Assembly (NCBI RefSeq): GCF_025152575.1
Contig: NZ_CP102293.1
Coordinates: 3,162,001-3,226,000 of the forward strand
Length of the DNA stretch: 64,000 bases
From: Subdoligranulum variabile
GTDB taxonomy: Bacteria; Bacillota; Clostridia; Oscillospirales; Ruminococcaceae
Direction: 5' to 3'
Shown here: piece by piece, positions 62,865 through 64,000 of the stretch
Position numbering within the stretch: position 1 is the first letter of the stretch
How the letters are laid out: each line of letters opens with the position of its first letter
Notes under the pieces: generated by a model
Told to the model about the DNA's origin: nothing
What the model saw: the letters and a program-made list of their open reading frames with translations, nothing else
Database searches by the model: none
Translations under genes and position numbers: made by a program

Positions 62865-63405
62865 CCGCAGCTCCTCTTTTCAACGATTCTTTCTGCGTGT
62901 ACGCACCCACTTCTTCCAGAGCGCTTTCCGGTGGCAACATGAGTTACAGGATAATCAGAACTCGTATGTCTCCGTTTTTCTTTCAAAAAACAGGTGATAC
63001 CAATCAAGATGATGCTTTTGAAACACACAAATGACAAGCAATAAAATTTTACTTTTCTCGACATAAAGTATGAACCAATTTTACCATGTTGAAACAGGGA
63101 AAACAACGGATGATGTTGCGCAGGCAGTAGAAATCCTCCAGTCGCTTCCCTTTCAGGAGGAAAAAGGCGTCTGGTGAAACTGCCCAATGTATCCGCTGTG
63201 CAGATGTGAATATTGACCAATACTTTTCCATTATCAAAGACATCTTTTGACTTATATGCACACTTACCATACAACTTTTTAATATTTTTGATAAAATTTG
63301 TTGACCTTGTTGCATTGCCATGTTACATTGGAACAAACAAACCGGCGGGAGCATCCCTGCCGAAAGCGTACGGCAATTTATCACACACCGAAAAGGAGCA
63401 ACATG
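62865..63405. other. Intergenic region of about 540 bases
   Basis: AT-rich stretch between TraX and the TctC-like gene. Apart from a promoter candidate at 63301-63329 I found no credible gene, tRNA or strong terminator. Open frames here are short and lack ribosome sites. Part of it may be the control region for the downstream transporter operon. Confidence 0.6.
63301..63329 (+). promoter_or_regulatory. Promoter of the TctC-like gene
   Basis: TTGACC, 17-base spacer, TACATT, with a TG just upstream of the -10. It leaves a leader of about 70 bases before the start codon. Confidence 0.6.
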
Positions 63406-64000
63406 ATGAAAAAACGTTTCCTATCCTTGGGCCTGGCCCTGACCATGAGTGCTGGCGTTTTGGCTGGCTGCAGCGGTTCTCAAAAAAGTAGCTGGAAGGT
63501 AACATGCCCCTGGGCCCCCTCCGGCGTGGCTGCAGTAGTCAGCCAGAAAGCGGCGGAAATGTCCACCAAATACTCCGACAAACTCACACTGGTCGCAGAA
63601 GCCGTTCCCGGGGATGCAGCCACCGTCAACACATGGATTGCCAATAACGACGCCAACAGCAAGGAACTGGTCTTCGTGGGCGAAGGTCTGCTTTCCATCA
63701 CTTCCATTCTGGACCCCGCCAAGATGCAGTTCACTTACGACGACTTTGCCTATGTAGAAAATCTGTATTCTTCGGTTTTCGTTCTTTCCGCAGATGCTAC
63801 GTTGAACGTCAAAACGCTGGAAGACTTGGAAACCTATGTGAAGGATACTTCGGAAATCAGTGTGGCGGTCAACGGGGCCACCGGTTCGGAAGCTTTTCTG
63901 GCGGCTTCCCTGTTCGGGTCTATGGGCGCTGGGGATAAACTGAAGCTGACGCCCTATCAGTCCGCCGCCGAGGCCGCCCAGGCCGTCGCCAAGGGCGAGT
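63406..64000 (+). CDS. Tripartite tricarboxylate transporter binding lipoprotein (TctC-like), partial
   Basis: The frame is open at the window edge; about 198 residues are visible. A signal peptide ends in the lipobox LAGC (Cys22), after which the mature lipoprotein begins. The following WKVTCPWAPSGVAAVVSQKAA and VAVNGATGSEAFLA match the TctC solute-binding family, which presents carboxylates to a TctAB membrane pair. Start at ATG 63406, seven bases after AAGGAG; ATG 63403 is next to it but too close. The partner genes would lie to the right. Confidence 0.82.
   Translation, partial: MKKRFLSLGLALTMSAGVLAGCSGSQKSSWKVTCPWAPSGVAAVVSQKAAEMSTKYSDKLTLVAEAVPGDAATVNTWIANNDANSKELVFVGEGLLSITSILDPAKMQFTYDDFAYVENLYSSVFVLSADATLNVKTLEDLETYVKDTSEISVAVNGATGSEAFLAASLFGSMGAGDKLKLTPYQSAAEAAQAVAKGE

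Noticed and set aside
62846..63274. Open frame of 142 codons in the 540-base gap
   Set aside because: No ribosome site, irregular composition and no recognisable motif.

Overview
The window is a stretch of chromosome from a spore-forming, low-to-mid GC Clostridium-like Firmicute, most likely a gut Oscillospiraceae/Ruminococcaceae member. The evidence is gene content: spoIIGA-sigE, sigG, yqfC/yqfD and a spoIVFA/spoIVFB-like pair, a T-box in front of alaS, CIRCE in front of groESL, a fused SecDF, and AGGAGG-type ribosome sites with frequent TTG starts. The species is an inference. No rRNA, CRISPR array, prophage or plasmid functions were seen.

Layout. 1-8.5 kb: DUF4363-like protein, nrdR, secDF, an aminotransferase, a nitroreductase, tRNA-Leu(UAA), a DUF6311-like membrane protein and an RluA pseudouridine synthase. 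8.55-9.56 kb: a decayed IS3/IS150-type element lying inside the terminator shared by rluA and the next operon. 9.6-24.9 kb: minus-strand housekeeping (RNase M5-like, holA, comEC, a phosphoribosyltransferase, HIT protein, T-box-alaS, a penicillin-binding protein, tsf-rpsB, a DUF2344/radical SAM pair, and an M50/M23 pair resembling SpoIVFB/SpoIVFA). 25-35 kb: SRPBCC protein, ppk1, comEA-like, YlmC/YmxH, HAD hydrolase, sigG, sigE-spoIIGA, mutS2. 34.6-40.1 kb: the conserved yqfC-yqfD-phoH-ybeY-dgkA-era-yqzL-recO series. 40.1-43.5 kb: a plus-strand group (YlbJ-like, a four-cysteine small protein, a membrane protein and an ATP-grasp ligase). 43.6-46 kb: groES-groEL and tRNA-Thr(CGU).

46-50.5 kb: a four-gene GDP-mannose/GDP-L-fucose operon (gmd, fcl, manC, manA) divergent from an AraC-type regulator. 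51.5-64 kb is more accessory: a MATE exporter behind a possible attenuator, an HD-domain gene broken by a one-base frameshift, an efflux-like permease, an adaptor gene truncated by a second dead copy of the same IS type, cyclophilin-like and flavodoxin-like proteins, DUF3737, an alpha/beta hydrolase with a cysteine nucleophile, a MerR-like small protein divergent from a LysR regulator with a large inverted repeat between them, YaaA, Bcp, TraX, and the start of a TctC-type binding lipoprotein.

Points of most interest: the insertion sequence that splits a terminator, its transposase ribosome site hidden in a perfect hairpin, an AraC gene whose natural start codon reads ACG, the MATE leader, the SpoIVFA/FB-like pair, and the palindromic promoters in front of rpsB and lysR. 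I did not find a clearly new multi-gene defence or biosynthetic system; the ATP-grasp/membrane protein cassette is the best candidate for an uncharacterised one.
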